Made by a program: the position numbers and the translations under genes
Notes under the pieces: generated by a model
What the model saw: the letters and a program-made list of their open reading frames with translations, nothing else
What the model was told of the DNA's origin: nothing
The model's database searches: none
Shown: piece by piece, positions 48,369-60,596 of the stretch
Layout of the letters: each line of letters starts with the position of its first letter
Position numbering within the stretch: position 1 is the first letter of the stretch
Origin: Rutidosis leptorrhynchoides
Taxonomy: Eukaryota > Streptophyta > Magnoliopsida > Asterales > Asteraceae
Assembly (NCBI RefSeq): GCF_046630445.1
Contig: NC_092339.1
Span: 75,585,501 to 75,649,500, forward strand
DNA: 64,000 bases
Reading direction: 5' to 3'

Positions 48369-51243
48369 ATGGATCAGAAGCAGATTAATTGTGATTCAGA
48401 AGTAGTATATGATCAGTTACCTCCACAACACTCAAAGTATCCATGGTTGGTTGCTCAGCTCATGAACCGCGAAACAGAAGAACACGAACAGATCTTCTAC
48501 AACTTACACAACCCGCTATCTCAATATCGATGTCGAATCCCTGAGTTGACTGGGAAATGTATCCAAGCATGTTTTCATGGTTGGGTGGTTCTGTCCACAT
48601 ATCTAGATGTTAACACCGATGACTTAAGCATCACGTGGTCTCTTTGGAACCCACAAACTTGTAAGATCATACAACTCCCAAAACTGCCTTGTTATTATTT
48701 CGAATGTTGTTTGACATTCCCTCCTGACGATCCAAACTCGATTTTATTGGTAACCTCACCCGGAGAACCTAAGTTTGCTATTTGTAGATTAGACCGCAAA
48801 AAAAGAAACAAGTTAAAGTGGACAAAAATGTCTTATCGTAAACAGCTAATAAGTATCACAGGAGGTGACCGTGGTTTCCTTTTTTGTCCAACCTATTTCA
48901 ATGGTAAAATTTACGTTTTGTGTTCCAAAGGTTGTGAAAATCTTGTTGTTTATCTCGACATTGGCGTGCAGAATAACAAAGTTGTGATCAATCTACTACC
49001 ATTAGTGAAACAACCTCCACAACCTGAAATTCCTTACTCTCGAATTTCTCCTTTTTTAAAAGGTTCAAGTGACGATCTATTTTTCATTTATTCATGTGTG
49101 AAAAATGGTGAGATTTATTCTGTGTATCTGTTTAAATTGGATATGGCGAGTATGTTGTGGGAGAAAATGGAAGACCTCAAAGATGTTGTATTTTTCATTG
49201 ATGGATCTAATATTAGCTGTGTGAATTGCAGTCCTGCAATTTCCATCCCCTCTAAGTTAAGGGCTTATATAAACATTGTAGACGAAATGGGCAAAGTAAT
49301 AAATTCGTACGATGTTCGAAAAAGAACTATCACCATGTCTCCAATGTCAGATACATGTTTGCTATCTAAGAATCATGAAATTTGGTCTATGCCTGGATGC
49401 AGGTAATTAATGATTTACATCGACTTTTACCTCTTTTTCATACATGTTTTATATTTTAAGGGTCATCATCAAAAAGGAGGCACTTTTTTTCGGAAGGGGA
49501 AGTAAATTTTTCACTTTTATTTTTTCAATTTTTGTAATTCTTGTTTTTTTTTTCTTTTCAAACATTACGATCACATGAAAATATAAACATTTAAAAAGCA
49601 CACTTTGTGATGAATGTTATTATTTTGTCGGGAAAACACTCAAAAAAATAAATGATAACATGCATCATGAGTAATGCTTTAATTAGAGTTTTCTTTCATC
49701 ATTCATCTTATGTGAATTTTTTTTTCAAAATTTAGCCCGATTTAGAGTTTAGGGTTTTGGGTTTAGTCCCTAAACCCAAAACTCTAAACCGTTTGTGTTA
49801 AAAATTCAATCTACACCCTAATTTCTAAGCCCTAAGCCCTAATTTATGAACCTTAATTTCTAACCGCTTGAAAAAAACTTTAATTATAACGTTAAATATG
49901 ATATGATGCATGTTATCATTTATTTCTTCGAGCGTTTTCCGCCAAAATAATAACACTTATCACAAAGTGTCTTTTGTAAATGTTCATATTTTCATGTGAT
50001 CTTAATGTTTGAAAAAAAAGAAAAACAAAAAAAATTACTTCCCCAAAAAAGTATTTCCCTCCTCATTAAAACACTAGTGTTTCCCACTATATTTTAAATT
50101 ATAAATTATAATTTGTGTAGGTTACAAGGGAAGTGCAGTGTTGAATCATGTATACAAGAAGATGAGAATGAATCTGATATAGTGGTGGTCATTGATGAGC
50201 TCCAATTTAGTTTTCCGTTTCATATCTTGGAGATGATTATGAAATTTTGTGTTGATGTCGATAATCCAACTTTCGGGCAACGTGCAAGCAATTAACAACA
50301 TTACCTGTCATTCGACGGAGTAACATAACAGAAATACTGACATTGCACCAGACATATTCGTTACATTCACCGTGGTCGATAATCTTAGACAAAGATCGAG
50401 GCATTATAACTATTACTGATGCGATGTTGGGTAACAAGTACTTCATTAGAACATCACAAGAACTTGTTGGTGATGTCGAAATACATTGTTCGGGGTATGG
50501 CTGGTTGTTGATGTCTAAGAATACAACAGACATAATGTTTTTTAACCCGTTCACAAGTGATATCCGAAAGCTTCCACATCAAGATTTTGGTCATTTTGAA
50601 AAGTTTTGTTTTTCTGCACCGCCTACTTCCCCTAATTGTATGGTTATTGGATTCACTAAAGAACGATGGTATGTTTACATACACTTTGTTAGTCGAGAAC
50701 AATTGTGGCGTAAACTTCAAGTGCCCTTTTTCAGTGATTTTTCTTTTCCAACATTTTACGGCCGAGATATTTATACCTTGAAGAAAGGAGGACTTGATGT
50801 TTTGAGATGGGACGAAGATGCTAACTCATATAAAGTTCAAGGCTTTTCTGATTTTATTCACCATAAACCTACAAAATACTACCTAACAAAATCGGATCAA
50901 CATCTTTTACGAGTTTCCGTGGTTGAGTTTGGGAAATTTGTTGGTGTACACAAGTTGAATCAGTCTCCAATGGCATGGGAGTATCTAAGTAGCTTGGGGA
51001 AAATATGCAATTTATATTAGTGAAACATCATGTTTATGCATTGAAGCTAGTATACCAAAAATGGAGAACAAAATCTTCTTTCATCAGTCATATTCCGACA
51101 ACGACAAGATACTTTTTTACTCTCTTGAAACAAACACATTTCACACATTCGACGATGACAACATGGAAGGAAGTTGTGGGGATTTATTCAAGCCTAAACG
51201 ACTTCTTCTCCCTCATGCGTGGATTGAACCAAGTTGTTTGTAG
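48369..51243 (+). pseudogene. KIB-type F-box/double-DUF295 gene, copy 2, frame broken in exon 2
   Basis: Exon 1 (48369-49402) is open for 344 codons and encodes a complete first DUF295 domain. The intron runs 49403-50120 (GTAATT...GTGTAG). Exon 2 (50121-51243) encodes an acidic linker, an F-box-like stretch (FPFHILEMIMKF...ATCKQL) and a second DUF295 domain (SPWSIILDKDRGIITITD, GYGWLLMS, FFNPFTSDIRKLP, VFFSDF-type blades), ending HAWIEPSCL. Two one-base shifts break exon 2: a loss near 50268, before ATCKQL, and an extra A in the run at about 51000-51003. KIB proteins of this type are thought to be SCF adaptors. A shorter product ending at the first shift is possible. Recent decay or assembly error are both open. 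Confidence 0.85.
49476..50064. mobile_element. 589-bp MITE in the KIB copy 2 intron
   Basis: Counterpart of 7396-7984: inverted arms with ATCACAAAGTGTC on the right and its inverse on the left. The right flank is ATTAAAAC and the left flank has drifted. Confidence 0.72.
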
Positions 51244-52272
51244 ATAAATTCATTATATTATTATTAATATCATCATTATTAGTTATGTTTTTTTCGAAAC
51301 TTTCGGACGAGTCAACACTTTAAGTCTTTGTAACTGTTCGTTCTTGCATTATAATTCTTATGATTTTATTGAATATTTATGGTTAGGTCACTTGTATGCT
51401 TACATCAGTGCATTATAAACCTAAAAATGAGCTATATAGTGCATCAAATTATCACAAAAACTTAATACTATTCAGATAATTTTTCATTTTAATTTGTGAT
51501 CTTTTATGTATCTTACTGGTTCTATACTGAGACCCATTGTTTTATTGAATTTGTTGGCATTTATGGAAAAATAATTGTTGAATAAAAGTTCAAGAAAATA
51601 TTATACAAATACACAATGGTCAAATATGATCCCATTTTGCCAGATGTTTCAAAAAGTTACCGGAGACATATCAGTAATGGGATAGTCTAATTGGGCAGCA
51701 AGTGAATAACAACAACTGTTATGTTCAATTATGTTGAATGATCTATATCATTGTGTTAGCTCTGATTATAAGTTCTACTCTAGTACTGTGTGTCTGTGTA
51801 CTGAAACGGTTGATGATGTGATACGTAGTTTAGTACGGAGTATATTGACTACGAAATACAGAATAATATGTTCCCTAAATCTTTTTTTTTTTTTTTTTTA
51901 ATGTTTTGGGTAAGATTAATCTGTGCAGCGTATTCACAGAACTATATCGAAACGCTTTCAAACTGTTTAATAGCTGCAACATAATACAATAAACTATTAA
52001 GCACCATTAAACACCAATACAAACACCCCCTAAAAATACAATAGATATAACCATTGTGTGCAGGGTGCTACTATGATAGCGACTTAGTAAGTTAGTAAGA
52101 CTAACTTACAAAGCTTTATATTCTCAGTCCTTTCTAAAAATTTATTTCCTAGTTGTTCTATTATATAATTGTGGCAAAAGCCAGCTCCTTTTATATTAAA
52201 AAATTAAATGTAATATAATTTGTCATCATCCTATAAATATATACCAATAAACAAAGCTTGCCTGCTTAACTC
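51244..52272. other. intergenic region
   Basis: Downstream of KIB copy 2 and of the minus-strand FPP gene, so probably two 3' ends. A T run lies at about 51882-51900. The segment to about 52040 has the look of a small inserted repeat (AAACACCCCCTA at one edge), but I find no target duplication. Confidence 0.5.
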
Positions 52273-53205
52273 TTAATTCATATTCACCTTTGTAGTAGCA
52301 GCCTCTGCCTTCGCCGAATTAACTTCTGTAGACATGTTTTTGGTCTCTGTTTCAATATTAACCAAAGTCAACTCCTTTTGCAGGTCAGCAAGTTGACTTT
52401 TAGTACTAGCCAGTTCAGCATTCGACAAAACAAGAGATTCTTTACATGTACTCGAAGCATTTTCAAGTTCACATTTTTCGGCTTCTAGCTTCTGTAATTT
52501 CTCTTTCAGCTCATACACTCGACAACGCATTACTTCAAGTTCGATTTTCAAACAATTATCTCTAGTTTCAGAATTGCAACAAAATGTTTCGTTCCGATCC
52601 TCTGATAATGAAACAGTTCTCTCTATTTCCAAAAAGTCATCCATAATATTATTAATTTCAACTGAACAAAGTTTCACATTTTTTGCCATACCCTTTTGAT
52701 CTTGCCCGTTTTCATTATTCATTTGAGTGTTCCTTTTAAACGAGTCAACTGATTGACTATTTGTAAGTGAATCATCATAGAAAGAAGAGATTGAAACAGC
52801 ATTTTTATCGTTAATTGAAGGCGATTTACAAACCAATGATTGCAGCTTCCTACGTTCAGCTTCAAGCTTAGCAATCTTCTTTATGTATTCTAGCTTTTGT
52901 TTGGTAGCTGTTTCTGACGCTTGTGTGCTTAATTCCAGCTCAATGGTCCTGATTTCTAATTCTTCGGATTGGATATTAAGCTCGAACTTAAGTGTTGAAT
53001 TTTCTTTCTCTAAAGTCTCGAGTTTTGAAAGGATATCGGGATCAATAGGTGGATGATATTCGGGTTTGTTGGGGTGTGATTCTGCATGGAGATCACAGAT
53101 CTCGACGACTTTCGAGTTGTCTGTAAAACTGTGAGTAATGAAAGACAACATTCGATTAGAAGACTTCGTCTTCCACAACCATCTCTTTTTGTGCATCTCA
53201 CTCAA
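52273..53205 (-). CDS. short filament-like plant protein (FPP, DUF869 family)
   Basis: A single open frame of 310 codons. It starts MSEMHKKRWLWKTKSSNR, matching the RRSWLWRRKSSDK-type N-terminus of FPPs. Then come a coiled coil with LKFELNIQSEELEIR, KKIAKLEAERRKLQSLV (about residues 105-125), the SxxDSLTNSQS block and IMDDFLEIERTVSL (about 185-200), all FPP landmarks, and another coiled coil to the end. FPPs are long coiled-coil proteins linked to the nuclear envelope and to cortical microtubule/COG complexes. Usual lengths are 600-1,000 residues. Here the first long coiled coil between the N-terminal tag and the second block is missing and the C-terminus is short. It may be a compact paralog or a decaying copy. 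Confidence 0.82.
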   Translation of the reverse strand: MSEMHKKRWLWKTKSSNRMLSFITHSFTDNSKVVEICDLHAESHPNKPEYHPPIDPDILSKLETLEKENSTLKFELNIQSEELEIRTIELELSTQASETATKQKLEYIKKIAKLEAERRKLQSLVCKSPSINDKNAVSISSFYDDSLTNSQSVDSFKRNTQMNNENGQDQKGMAKNVKLCSVEINNIMDDFLEIERTVSLSEDRNETFCCNSETRDNCLKIELEVMRCRVYELKEKLQKLEAEKCELENASSTCKESLVLSNAELASTKSQLADLQKELTLVNIETETKNMSTEVNSAKAEAATTKVNMN

Positions 53206-53813
53206 ACTTTGTATTTAAACACCACTATATCACATTTACTTTTGCATCATAACTGTTTCCACTTTATGTTGCATTAACCTTACCTTAGCTTAAATGCATC
53301 ATAACTAACAAACATTAAACCGATTACTGTACACTCTAAAGTCACGTAACATAAATTAATACAGTAGCTTGTGTCTTATATTCAAAGCAAACATTCAAAT
53401 TAAACAATAACACTTCTCAAAATCAATACAGGTTTTCACATTAACTGAAACAGATCAATAATAACCGAAGGTAATTTAATATCCTACTAGTGTATTAATG
53501 TTCATAGCAATCAGATCACTAAAACTAATACTGTATAAAGGTCTCGTCAAAATCGATCATCTTAATCAATCTGTTTTTTCTGACCAATGTTTACCAGATA
53601 AACAGATACTATTAAGCCTTTTCCCAAAATCCAAAATCTCCTGTACTTTGATATTGATAGAATTAAATCAAAAAGATACAAAGTGTAAGCACAGATTAGA
53701 GACCATTAACTTACTCACAAATCACAAGATAACCCATTTGCAACAAATACCAAGATTTAGCAAAACCTATTTAAAACAAATTCTAAACAACGAAACCTAG
53801 TTTCATAAGCGTT
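53206..53813. other. spacer between FPP start and SGT stop
   Basis: 608 bp holding the FPP upstream region and the SGT 3' UTR, both on the minus strand. No other gene is seen. Confidence 0.6.
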
Positions 53814-56800
53814 TTAGTTCTCACTAGAGTTGTCATGTGTTCCGTTTCCGTTTCCGTTTCCGTTTCCGTCACTGAACATTTGAAATGCAGATCTTAGAGC
53901 TCCATAAACCTCCTCTGGCAATTGATCCGCACCACCGACTCCTACTCTTATCTCAGGCTCACCATCATGGTTATTACTGTTACTGGGCCCCGCTGAATGC
54001 ACGCCCCTCATAATGTCCGACATATTAAAAGATTCAGTCATATTAGTTGGAAACCCTGTGAAATTTGGGATTGGCCCACGGCCCCTTAACCCACCATTTC
54101 CAAAGCTAAATGAAGTTGAACCCTGATACCAAATTAAAAAAACATCATTCAGTACCATTTGAAACCGGATAAATCTTATAAGTGGTGAAAATACTGCAGT
54201 TACAATAAAAAAAATAAAAATAAAAAGTGCAATTGAATATTACCTGGCGACGTCCACCACGTTGTCGCTGTTCCCTGAGTTTCTCCTCAGCTGCCTAGAA
54301 GTATTGACAGTAAAAACAAAGCTCATACTCCACAGTGAAATTAAGCTAATATGAAAAATATCATACACTAAAAGGTAAATTACACAAACAAACCAAATGA
54401 TGTACTAACCTGAATATTCCCTTTTATAGATTCATTATTTGGATCCAATTGCAAGGCTGCATGAAAACCAACCAGAATAAAATTACATAAACTGTTTAAC
54501 ATGTTAACATGACGATCCCATCACAAAGACCAAAAACCCAATTCAGATTGTAATTCTTGATTACTAAAAAGCAACATTCAAAGACTAATTAAGCTTCATA
54601 AACAGAAAGTCATCTTTTGATGTTCGATTTGTAAGATTATGTACAGACCTTTCCTAAAGCCCTTTTTAATGGCGTCCTTATACCTCCCTTGAGCATAGTA
54701 CGCAAAGCCTAGACGACTATAAGCCTTGCTGTAGTTCGGGTCGACTTCAATTGCTTTATTACAATCACGTATTGCTTCTGTATACTGATTGGCCTGTGTG
54801 TAAGCTGCTGCTCTGAAAAAATGCCCATTCACAAAAAGGTTTTTAAGATGATGCACTTTTAGAGTATGAAAATGTCAATCATAATAGTAAAAAAACTATT
54901 GTTTGGGTAAATATGTTACCTGTTGCAATAATAAACAGCATTATCATCAACAAGTGCAATAGCAATGCTGTAAAGCTCAATTGCATCAGGGTACAACTTT
55001 GCTTGCATAGCTTTATTACCTGCATTAAAACAAAGTACATAAGTGAATACAGTGTAGTTTTATTCTATTTATGCTTGTACTCAGTCATCAATTTAAAAAA
55101 TATTCGTATTTATTTTATTTATAATATTATAAGAGTAAGACAAAACGATCACAAGTTCACAGGGTTAGACAAATTATTACCTTGTAACTTGAAGGTATCA
55201 GCCAAGTTTTTAAGATTAAACTCCGCACCTCCAGATTGTTTCATTTCCTTAGAGTACACACGAAAGGTATAAATTAAACACCAGAAAGTAACAACAATCA
55301 TTTCATCATAGTAATATAAATATATATTCATTTCAAGACCCTCATTATTAAATATAAGCATAAACTGTGAAATTGACACAATCCTAGAGGGTGATAAAAG
55401 TTGCAAGTTTTTTCACGATTTACATTAAATAACTGAAGTTTAATGTCTTGACAAAACAGAGCATCTTCAAACGATGTGTGCCTTTGGTTTCTCTTCCAAA
55501 AATGTTGTTTAATAAAAGTGTCTGTATGGGTCAGAATTAAACTACAAGTAGTAATTTAGTTTTTTCCATAATACGAGTGTATCTTTGAGTTTCAAAAATA
55601 GTAAGACACCTTCCGAGTTCAAACTAGTATGAGACAGCAAAATAAGTTTCATTCAGGCAAAAAATGAACCTATTTGGGTAATTGGTTCAATATTTACAAT
55701 TTAAGAGATAAGAAGATTAAGCTCAATATGCAAAACTTTTTAAACTCAAAACTTTTAACAAAAGTCTAAAAAATATGGCAATTTGGAAACTATGTTGAAA
55801 AGATGAACTATTCGGTGTGAATTATGATGAAAACCAGAGTTGATAATAGCCATTTAAGCCACAATGAATGATACACAATGAAACATATCTACAAAGATAT
55901 AGACTCACAGAGTTCTTTCTATTCTAGGAATATTAAACTAATAAATAAAAAAGTAATTTTTTCCACTTAAGGATAAGAAGATTCAAACTTGGCAAATTTA
56001 AGTTTTTTGCAAACACAAATATTAATGTGATTCAGCCAAATACACAGCACATAGACAATACAAGTATGATATATTTAACATTACAAAAGTTGTGAAGTTA
56101 ATATCATACCGTCAAAGCAGTGTGAAACAAATTAGTAGCTCTGTCTAGTGCCTGTTCCTCATCTCCATTCGGTGTAGTCCCGAAATAGCGTACCTTTTCT
56201 AGGGCACCAAAAAATTGACCAAAAAGTTCATCCTCACTTACCCCTGTCAATCATGAAAAAATTTGTAACCTCAGCTATTCCCGGAGACAACAATTTCATA
56301 CTTAAATACATTCAATTCATAAAATTATCACACAAGAAATTCATGTGCAATTAATGATGTTACCAACATGTTCATAAAAGTACACCCCGATGCCTCACAT
56401 GACTAAACTCTCAAATTTTATATGTGAAATATGTGCATTTGATTATATTTATACGCTGACACTTGAGAATTTTGAACAAAGTAAAACTTTAATTTAGTTT
56501 CTCTCGGCGACAAAACAATCTACGATACTTCAAAATATAATGGTACTTAATTCTTGACATCACACCCTTTTAACATACATAATTATCTTGAAGCATATTC
56601 AATACAAGTGTTTTTTTTTTTTTTTTAACAGCAAAAACACACACCCATCTTTGTCCACGACAGGACTCGGACTCATAACCTCAAGGAGGTTGATGAGACT
56701 CCTTGATACTGCTGGGCCAGAAGCCTTTGGTTTAATACAAGTGGTTTACAGTGAATAATTAGAAGAAAATGTAAAAACTTACTATAAAAGTTCAAAAATG

Positions 56801-59800
56801 ATTTTAAGGAGTAATAAGATCGGTTGAAAATTTCACTGTACTCCTTTTGGAGACCTTTGAGTTATACGTTTCTTTTGGAGGTGAGATAGTATGCACAAAG
56901 TAAACTTGGTACTAATGAAAGGTAGTAGAAGTCTTTAATATATAATGGTGTTTAGGATGAGGTTAAGAATCTTTGTGCTTGTCCCAGGCTACCATTGTCA
57001 TGGTCACTCACATCATTTAACTGATAACTGATAACTGGGTTTTGCATCAATCTTTAAACGCATTGAATCAAGGTTCGAAGTTTCAGGTCAGTGCCTTGGT
57101 GCATATAGAATGGTTTGACTTAATGGTGAGGATTGGTAGAGGCAATGTGATCACAAGGAACTGCTGTAGCATGGTGGATGGTTTGGGTAGCATGGTTTTG
57201 ACTTCTTATAGTCAAACCTTTGATCTGGTTGAAAGGTCAAAGGGTATGAATCATAGGTATTGCTGCTTGTGTTTGTTATTATAAGCTGGTGTTCAAGTTT
57301 TATAGTTATATAATCAAGGGAAGAAGACTAGCAAAAGCTTTACTGTTGCTGTTGGTTTTGAGGTGGATTTTTGCAAGATATAATTAAGGCATGCTGGTCA
57401 AACTGTTAAAACAATTGTTGAAGGATTTACGAAGAGAATGCAAGTGATCATGATGAAGCCTTGCTGGGATGTTTCTGGTTAGGATGTGTGGTCCTAAATG
57501 AAAGATTGCAAAATTGGTTGACTTTTATGGTTCAAAACACTAGGTCAACAGTTAGGAAGTGTGGTCCTAAATGGTGCAAAACGAAGGTGAATTCTTGCTG
57601 GGATGTGGGTAATATATACTGGATGATCTGTAATAAGAATTGGTTGGATTTGAGTTATTTAAAGACTGATTTCGACTGGGCTAGTCGATTTGATTTGACT
57701 TGGTTTTTTGCTGGCATTGATGTCACTGAGAACAAGTATAACTGGACTATTTTGACTTCATTTAGTCAAATGGAATTGCATTTGCAAAAAAAGGAATCGC
57801 AGTTTAAATTTTTCAAGTCAAATTTTCGACCGGTTTAATTTGACACTGCACAAAATTATGGAAATCAGATGGGTCAGTGAAGAAGGTTTGACAATTTATA
57901 GTCAAAATGGCTTATTCCTGGATTAATGCATAGTGGGTTGTAATTGTAATTGGTTATTGGTTATGGATTAGTTATATGATGCGGAATTACTGCTGGAATT
58001 CTAAATTTGGTGAAAACTACTGTGGCTGTAATTTTGAAAAGGTCTAATTGGTCTGTTTTGACTACAAAATAGTCAAATGGACTTGTATCTAGATAGATGA
58101 AATGACGTTTTGACTTTGTCTAGTCAAAATGGCAGTTGTATTATTGTGGGTTTGTACAGGATTATGGTTATCATTATTGGGACTTCTTTTTAGATTTGTC
58201 ATACTTGTAAAGATTTGTTGAAAGAAAGGAGGAATTTCAAGAAGTTTCAAGCTATAGATGGCAGATTGACTTGCAATAGTCAAACTACAAGTTTACAATT
58301 TTATCAAATATTTGTGTTGATAAAAGAAGTTATATGAATCATAGTACAGAAATAGGTATGGTTATGTTTTTTTTGGGTGTCGATTCCATGTTTGTTAATT
58401 TAAAGAGTTTTCATGTAAGTATTTGGAATGTGCACTAATTCATCCCCCTTGGGTATACCAATTGTAGTTGTACAAATTTCTTATTTTAAATATACTTTTT
58501 CCTGGGCTCCGTCCCCTTTATTCGGTAAAAAAATATGGTTCAAATAAGACGACTATAAAGCAAGAACGAAAGCAATATAATAAAGAAACCATGTTTAAAA
58601 CCTCAAAGTTGATATATATTATATGTACGTATATAAGAATTAAAACTTACCTATGGTATGATTATCCTGTTTGTCTGTGTCACCCTACATAAGAAGCATA
58701 AGAAGTAACTCATCAGAAAAAGAAAATTGAATAGACATCGTCACCTGAAATAAATATGAATTAAAATATCATAGGAAGATGACGAAACATTACTACCAGA
58801 GTTTGTGATGGCCCGGGAATATTGGGATCTACTGGAGCATTAATTGTGGATGAGGGATGAGATGTATCTGCTTGACATTTTTCAAGGACCTGATCTGACT
58901 TAATCTCATTATTCTCTCCTGGTTGTGAACTAAAAATCTGGACAAGAGTATCAGATATTGGCACACTGGCAGTAGACAATGAATCAATCTTAAAAGCCTC
59001 TGATAAGCAGTCTTTTGCAACTTCGAGACTTTCAACATCACTAACAGAACTAGGTTCAACTGAAAAAACGGATTATAGAGGAACTGTTAGCATACAAAGA
59101 TTTAAGCATAAAAAGTGGGAAAATTAGCTTTTGTAAATGCATTACCAAAACTCCTTACTCAAAGGTATTATTGACAAAGAACTATAATTTAATAGTTGGA
59201 TCAAACACTTGGTTTAAAATACTGAAACTTGAACAATCTCTTGGTGTCTGGTTTTACAATTTTAATAAGGCCTCCAGTGACAATGACTAATTATTCAAGA
59301 CAGCATTATACATATTGTCTTGATAGTTCAAAAACATACATAAAGTGATTATCAAGACATCAAGGTGTTAAAAGATCAATTAACTACGCTTGAATGACTT
59401 CAAGATAGAAGATAGATGTTTCACAATCCTAACAAGGCAACTTTTTATCCAAAAGAATGTTTTTGCATTCCTTTCTATATGCGGTCTACAAGGGTATAAA
59501 CTAGTAGAATGACTCGTGTTTATATTACCTCGAGGCGACAAGCGTCCTCATGATCATAATAAGCACATAGACAGATACACATAGTGGAAATATCTATTAC
59601 GTTACATTTACATGGCCAATTATTTCATATTCCATTAGTGTGGAAGGTCAAATTAATTTGAATCTATCTGCTACAGAGTAAAGCTATCATATTATAATTT
59701 ACAATCCAAAGACGCCTCTTATATAACGTTATCATAAAGATTCATGACACCAAGGAGAATCACATTTAACATATGTAAGTAAATTGCATTTACACATTAA

Positions 59801-60596
59801 CATTCAACATTTCTCCACTTATCTTACAATTATCCCCTTAAATTTCATTTACGCAATCTCAACCAAAATGTATTCTCATAAAATCCCTAATTTCACTACT
59901 TCCCCTAATTCCACACTTAACATGAAATGATCAGCAACTATCATTGATCTAACATCAATCTAATAGAAGATAGTAAACCTAACAAAACTCACGACTTGTA
60001 ACTGCAAACCTTACAAAGTAAAATTGAACTAAATTTTAAAGATATTAGTCAATTTAACATCCATAGTTCTAGTTCAATTGCAATCAACATCAACAATAAT
60101 ATAAACCTAAAATTAGAACATACCTACGTATATGACAATTATCCCCTAAAATTGCATTTATATGATCTCAAAGAATGTACGTCTCGATTGTCATAAAAAA
60201 AACCCCCTAATTTCACTAGTTCACTTAATTGCACACTAAGGAAAACGATCAGCAGCTATCATGAATCTAGCAGTAAGATATTAACCTGATAAGGATCATT
60301 AATTATAATAGCAAGCCCTGCAAGGTAAAATTGAACTGAGATTACAAAAGATCAGTCAATTTAGGTCGCCAGTTCCTATTCAATTGCAATCAATCAATAA
60401 TTCACTATTCAAATACACCTACAGATAATACATACAAATACATATATAATCGTACAAAATTAAAAGAATTCATATACGTATATCTGTATTTATAGATATG
60501 GATGATAGGGAGAGCGAGCAAACCAGAGTGGAGAAAGTCGAGAATAGACAGGACGATGCGACGACAAATAGGGGAATCGGCCTTCAAATTCGCCAT
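53814..60596 (-). CDS. SGT-type small glutamine-rich TPR co-chaperone, 10 exons
   Basis: Exons in order: 60524-60596, 58797-59059, 58651-58684, 56110-56243, 55181-55247, 54920-55019, 54649-54812, 54410-54456, 54244-54294, 53814-54122. They total 1,242 nt, 413 residues plus stop. All introns are GT-AG and phases agree. Residues 1-70 (MANLKADSPICRRIVLSILDFL..) are the SGTA dimer domain. Residues about 180-290 are three TPRs with carboxylate-clamp positions (LKLQGNKAMQ, YYCNRAAAY, KAYSRLGFAY). The tail has a Gly-Asn repeat (GNGNGNG) in place of the Gln-rich end. By homology it binds Hsp70/Hsp90 tails and hands tail-anchored proteins to the GET pathway in the cytosol; Arabidopsis has a single SGT-like gene of about this size. 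It looks intact. Confidence 0.93.
56611..56733 (-). mobile_element. tRNA-derived SINE in the SGT intron
   Basis: 123 bp flanked by a perfect 10-bp duplication AATACAAGTG (56601-56610, 56734-56743). The minus strand has an A-box (TGGCCCAGCAG), a B-box-like GAGTCCGAGTCC about 50 bases later, and a poly(A) tail (T run 56611-56626). It lies in the intron between exons 3 and 4, antisense to nothing and on the same strand as the gene. Confidence 0.85.
57198..58283. repeat. six TTGAC/GTCAA inverted pairs (W-box pairs)
   Basis: Small inverted repeats of the form TTTGAC-N6-9-GTCAAA occur at 57198-57215, 57751-57770, 57887-57906, 58057-58077, 58109-58128 and 58266-58283. Four of them are followed by TGG. 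TTGAC is the WRKY-factor W-box core. They lie in SGT intron 3, around and inside the candidate retroposed element. Confidence 0.6.
57537..58533 (+). mobile_element. possible retroposed element in SGT intron 3
   Basis: The right end has a GGGCTCCGTCCCC...TTCGGTAAAAAAA tail like many plant LINE/SINE 3' ends. TATGGTTCAAA occurs on both sides (57526-57536, 58534-58544). Against this, partial repeats such as TGTGGTCCTAAATG cross the proposed left edge, so the start could lie further left. No known protein is encoded; the 125-codon plus-strand frame at 57461 matches nothing I know. Confidence 0.4.

Larger units (their letters stand above)
46523..50548 (+). repeat. tandem duplication unit 2, right part
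   Basis: It corresponds to about 2893-8465 of unit 1, minus the nested MITE and the LINE. Bases 46523-47868 are the non-coding 5' region of the KIB gene and hold no gene. Beyond 50548 the sequence has no partner in unit 1. Confidence 0.88.

Noticed and set aside
57461-57838. 125-codon plus-strand frame in SGT intron 3
   Set aside because: No recognised domain, repeat-rich, and inside an intron and probable repeat.
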